Assembly: GCA_900554625.1 (NCBI GenBank)
Contig: USHP01000080.1
Location: 1 to 7,823 of the forward strand
Source: an uncultured Eubacteriales bacterium
Lineage (GTDB): Bacteria > Bacillota > Clostridia > Oscillospirales > Oscillospiraceae
DNA length: 7,823 bases
Reading direction: 5' to 3'
The translations under genes were made by a program, and so were the position numbers. Under the pieces are notes generated by a model. That model did no database searches. It worked only from the letters and a program-made list of their open reading frames with translations, and was not told where the DNA came from. This document shows positions 5,835 to 7,823 of this stretch, piece by piece. Position 1 is the first letter of the stretch. Every line of letters starts with the position of its first letter.

Positions 5835-6587
5835 ATGGAATTATCAGCGTATTTTTCGGCCCATCCGAAAGCCGCCATTGCCTTCTCCGGCGGGGTGGAT
5901 TCGGCGTATCTGCTGTATGCCGCAATGCAAAGCGGCGCAGAGGTCCGGGCGTATTATGTAAAAACTCCCTTTCAGCCCCAATTCGAATATGAGGATGCCC
6001 AGAACCTTGCCCAGCAGCTGGGTGTGGAGATGGTGACCCTTCCGGTGGATGTGCTGTGCCGGGAAGAGATTGCGTCCAACCCGGCAAACCGATGCTACTT
6101 CTGCAAACGGGCGCTGTTTTCCCGGATTCTGGAAGCTGCCGCAGGGGATGGGTTTTCCCTGATTCTGGACGGCACCAACGCATCCGACGATGATGCAGAC
6201 CGTCCGGGCATCCAGGCCCTGCGGGAGCTGCAGGTGCAGTCTCCCCTGCGGTTGTGCGGCCTGACCAAGGAAGAAATCCGCCGCCTGTCCAAAGAGGCGG
6301 GGCTGTTTACCCACGACAAGCCCGCCTATGCCTGCCTTGTCACCCGGATTCCCACCGGGGAGCGGATCACTCTGGACAAGCTGGAAAAAACGGAGCAGGC
6401 GGAAAATTTCCTGGCATCCCTGGGATTCCGGGACTTCCGGGTGCGGCTGGATCACGGCAAGGCAAGAATCCAGGTGCGGCCAGAGGATTTGGCCTTGGTT
6501 ATGGAAAATCGTCAGAACATTCTGGACACCCTGGGACAGCTCTATGATGGAGTTGTGCTGGATTTGGAGGTGCGTCATGCAATCTGA
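5835..6587 (+). CDS. larE: ATP-dependent sacrificial sulfur transferase LarE
   Basis: LarE adenylates the pyridinium-dicarboxylate mononucleotide made by LarB and puts sulfur onto its carboxylates, preparing the nickel-pincer nucleotide. The 250-residue protein opens with the PP-loop AFSGGVDSAYLLY (16-28). KPAYACLVTRIPTGERIT (162-179) contains Cys167, matching the sacrificial cysteine of Lactobacillus plantarum LarE (Cys176). NPANRCYFCK (82-91) adds Cys87 and Cys90; some LarE proteins with three cysteines use an iron-sulfur cluster rather than giving up their own sulfur, and whether this one does cannot be decided by eye. The ATG at 5835 is preferred because GGAGGA (5825-5830) precedes it; the TTG at 5823 lies ahead of that site. 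The gene overlaps larB by 11 bases. Confidence 0.94.
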   Translation: MELSAYFSAHPKAAIAFSGGVDSAYLLYAAMQSGAEVRAYYVKTPFQPQFEYEDAQNLAQQLGVEMVTLPVDVLCREEIASNPANRCYFCKRALFSRILEAAAGDGFSLILDGTNASDDDADRPGIQALRELQVQSPLRLCGLTKEEIRRLSKEAGLFTHDKPAYACLVTRIPTGERITLDKLEKTEQAENFLASLGFRDFRVRLDHGKARIQVRPEDLALVMENRQNILDTLGQLYDGVVLDLEVRHAI

Positions 6588-7332
6588 TGTAAAAAAGCTG
6601 TTGGAGGCCGTTCAGGCGGGGAGCGTCAGCGTAGACGATGCCCTGCACAAACTGAAGCTGTCGGCCTTTGAAGATATTGGCTATGCCAAAGTAGACCTTC
6701 ACCGGAAAATTCGCCAGGGAGCGGCGGAGGTGATTTACGGCGCGGGGAAAACCCCGGAGCAGATTGCCGGAATTGTGGCAACCATGGAGAAGAACGGACA
6801 AAACCGGATTCTCATCACACGCATGTCCCAGGAAGCGGCGGATTTTGTCAGCAAAACCGCCAAGCTGGATTACCGCCCCTTGTCCAAGGTGGGCATTATT
6901 GGCGGTTTCCCGGAGCCGGATGGACTGGGTAAGGTGGTGATTGCCACCGGCGGCACCAGTGACATTCCCGTGGCGGAAGAAGCGGCCCTCACTGCGGAGA
7001 TTCTGGGCAGCCAGGTGGTGCGGCTGTATGACGTGGGAGTTGCCGGTGTCCACCGGCTGCTGGCCCATATGGAGCTGATTATGGATGCCAGCGTGATTAT
7101 TGCCATCGCTGGAATGGAAGGTGCTCTGGCCAGCGTGGTGGGGGGCCTGGCGGACTGCCCGGTAATTGCGGTGCCTACCAGCGTAGGGTACGGCGCATCC
7201 TTTGGCGGGGTTTCGGCGCTGCTGAGCATGCTCAATTCCTGCGCCAGCGGGGTCAGTGTGGTGAACATTGACAACGGCTTCGGTGCGGGATTCCTGGCCA
7301 ACCGGATCAATCACATGGAGGCGAAATCATGA
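6577..7332 (+). CDS. larB: NaAD carboxylase/hydrolase LarB, nickel pincer cofactor synthesis
   Basis: LarB carboxylates the pyridine ring of nicotinic acid adenine dinucleotide and cleaves the phosphoanhydride, the first committed step toward the nickel-pincer nucleotide. The 251-residue protein is of usual length. The C-terminal half resembles the PurE/AIR carboxylase fold: ATGGTSDIPVAEEA (123-136), YDVGVAGVHR (151-160), AGMEGALASVVGGL (178-191) and PTSVGYGASFGGV (200-212). Cys222, in LNSCASGVSVVNIDNGFGAG (219-238), probably corresponds to the cysteine that forms a covalent link to the nicotinamide ring in the L. plantarum enzyme (Cys221). The ATG at 6577 has GGAGG at 6566-6570 inside the end of larE, and its stop overlaps the larC start as ATGA. 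No frameshift or missing motif is seen. Confidence 0.95.
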   Translation: MQSDVKKLLEAVQAGSVSVDDALHKLKLSAFEDIGYAKVDLHRKIRQGAAEVIYGAGKTPEQIAGIVATMEKNGQNRILITRMSQEAADFVSKTAKLDYRPLSKVGIIGGFPEPDGLGKVVIATGGTSDIPVAEEAALTAEILGSQVVRLYDVGVAGVHRLLAHMELIMDASVIIAIAGMEGALASVVGGLADCPVIAVPTSVGYGASFGGVSALLSMLNSCASGVSVVNIDNGFGAGFLANRINHMEAKS

Positions 7333-7823
7333 AAACGCTCTACATTGACTGCGGCATGGGTGCGGCGGGGGATATGCTGGCGGCGGCGCTGAGTGAGCTG
7401 CTGCCGGACAAGGAAGATTTCCTGCGCACCATGAACGGACTGGGGCTGCCCGGTGTGGCGGTTTCCCTGGAAAAGGCAGAAAAGTGCGGCATCACCGGCA
7501 CCCATTTTCGGGTAACGGTGGGCGGTGAGGAAGAAGGGCAGCACCATCACCATAGCCATTCCGGCCTGGGGGACATCGAAGCTATGGTTGTGTCCATGCC
7601 CATTCCCACCATGGTAAAGCTGGATGTGCTGGCGGTGTATCAGCTGATCGCCCAGGCGGAAAGCCATGTCCATGGCGTGCCGATGCAGAATATTCACTTT
7701 CACGAAGTGGGAACTCTGGATGCCCTAGCGGATATTACAGCGGTTTGCCTGCTGATGTATCAGCTCAAACCGGATCAGGTACTTGCCTCGCCGGTGCATG
7801 TGGGCAGCGGCGAGGCAAGTACC
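7329..7823 (+). CDS. larC: Nickel insertion protein LarC, N-terminal part (3' partial)
   Basis: LarC is a CTP-dependent cyclometallase that puts nickel into the pincer cofactor. The visible 165 residues start MKTLYIDCGMGAAGDMLAAA, the family N-terminus. They continue with the histidine-rich insert QHHHHSHS (71-78), which may hold nickel, then AQAESHVHG (108-116) and IHFHEVGTLDALADI (122-136), the strongest family signature. A ribosome site GGAGG (7317-7321) lies within the end of larB. Up to SPVHVGSG (154-161) the protein follows the family, but the final four residues EAST do not match the expected continuation toward an AHG...PVPAPA segment. These four come from the second arm of a perfect inverted repeat at the window edge, so the last bases may be an artefact. 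Whether larC is one gene or split into larC1/larC2 by a programmed frameshift cannot be seen here. Confidence 0.92.
   Translation, partial: MKTLYIDCGMGAAGDMLAAALSELLPDKEDFLRTMNGLGLPGVAVSLEKAEKCGITGTHFRVTVGGEEEGQHHHHSHSGLGDIEAMVVSMPIPTMVKLDVLAVYQLIAQAESHVHGVPMQNIHFHEVGTLDALADITAVCLLMYQLKPDQVLASPVHVGSGEAST
7778..7823. repeat. Perfect 16-base inverted repeat at the window end
   Basis: Bases 7778-7793 (GGTACTTGCCTCGCCG) are the exact reverse complement of 7808-7823, with a 14-base loop between. The repeat lies inside the larC coding frame and its right arm ends on the very last base. A natural terminator is unlikely because it is inside the gene. The agreement with the window edge and with loss of the LarC consensus fits a fold-back at the end of an assembled sequence. 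Confidence 0.85.

Noticed and set aside
5774..5992. Possible leader peptide starting MKKQRRASDTEACAV before larE
   Set aside because: Its purine-rich AGAGG touches the ATG with no spacing, the frame runs through the hairpin and 150 bases into larE, and the later residues are a shadow of larE.
1..7823. CRISPR arrays, tRNA or rRNA genes, insertion sequences
   Set aside because: No spaced direct repeats, cloverleaf-like segments, transposase-like proteins or terminal repeats of an insertion element were seen; almost all sequence is accounted for by genes.

Overview
The window looks like a chromosomal piece from an anaerobic Bacillota bacterium, most likely a gut or rumen Clostridia of the Oscillospiraceae type. 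The reasons are the G+C-rich coding sequence, strong AGGAGG-type ribosome sites, tightly packed same-strand genes, an ECF-type vitamin transporter subunit, and the mix of anaerobic cobamide salvage with nickel-pincer cofactor synthesis. The taxonomy is an inference from style, not from a marker gene. Every gene is on the + strand, and both end genes are cut by the window.

Bases 2-4723 hold a cobamide (vitamin B12 family) uptake, remodelling and nucleotide-loop assembly operon. It runs: ECF transporter S component (5' end missing), a TIM-barrel hydrolase best read as the cobamide-remodelling enzyme CbiR, cobT, cobU, cobS, a short second CobU-like protein, and a CobC-like phosphatase. Gaps are at most 10 bases, and several stop/start pairs overlap as ATGA, so translation is probably coupled. 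The proposed logic is: import a cobamide or precursor, cut off a foreign lower ligand with CbiR to give cobinamide phosphate, activate that with CobU, make alpha-ribazole phosphate with CobT, join the two with CobS, and dephosphorylate with CobC. No corrin-ring synthesis genes are present, which fits salvage rather than de novo synthesis within this window.

Bases 4724-5647 hold one membrane protein of the TraX acyltransferase-like family with its own good sigma-A promoter. Its base composition is visibly lower in G+C than its neighbours, so it looks like an insertion between two cofactor operons.

Bases 5648-7823 hold a second cofactor operon, larE-larB-larC (larC incomplete), which makes the nickel-pincer nucleotide (NPN) cofactor of LarA-type racemases and epimerases. 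It has a near-consensus promoter, a perfect 10-base palindrome at the expected transcription start, and a strong hairpin just before the larE ribosome site. Cobamide assembly (CobT uses nicotinate mononucleotide) and NPN synthesis (LarB uses nicotinate adenine dinucleotide) draw on neighbouring intermediates of NAD synthesis.

Points most worth a second look are the CbiR assignment, the paired and apparently complementary CobU proteins, the larE leader, and a perfect 16-base inverted repeat that ends exactly at the last base of the window. The repeat coincides with loss of the LarC consensus and may be an assembly fold-back.
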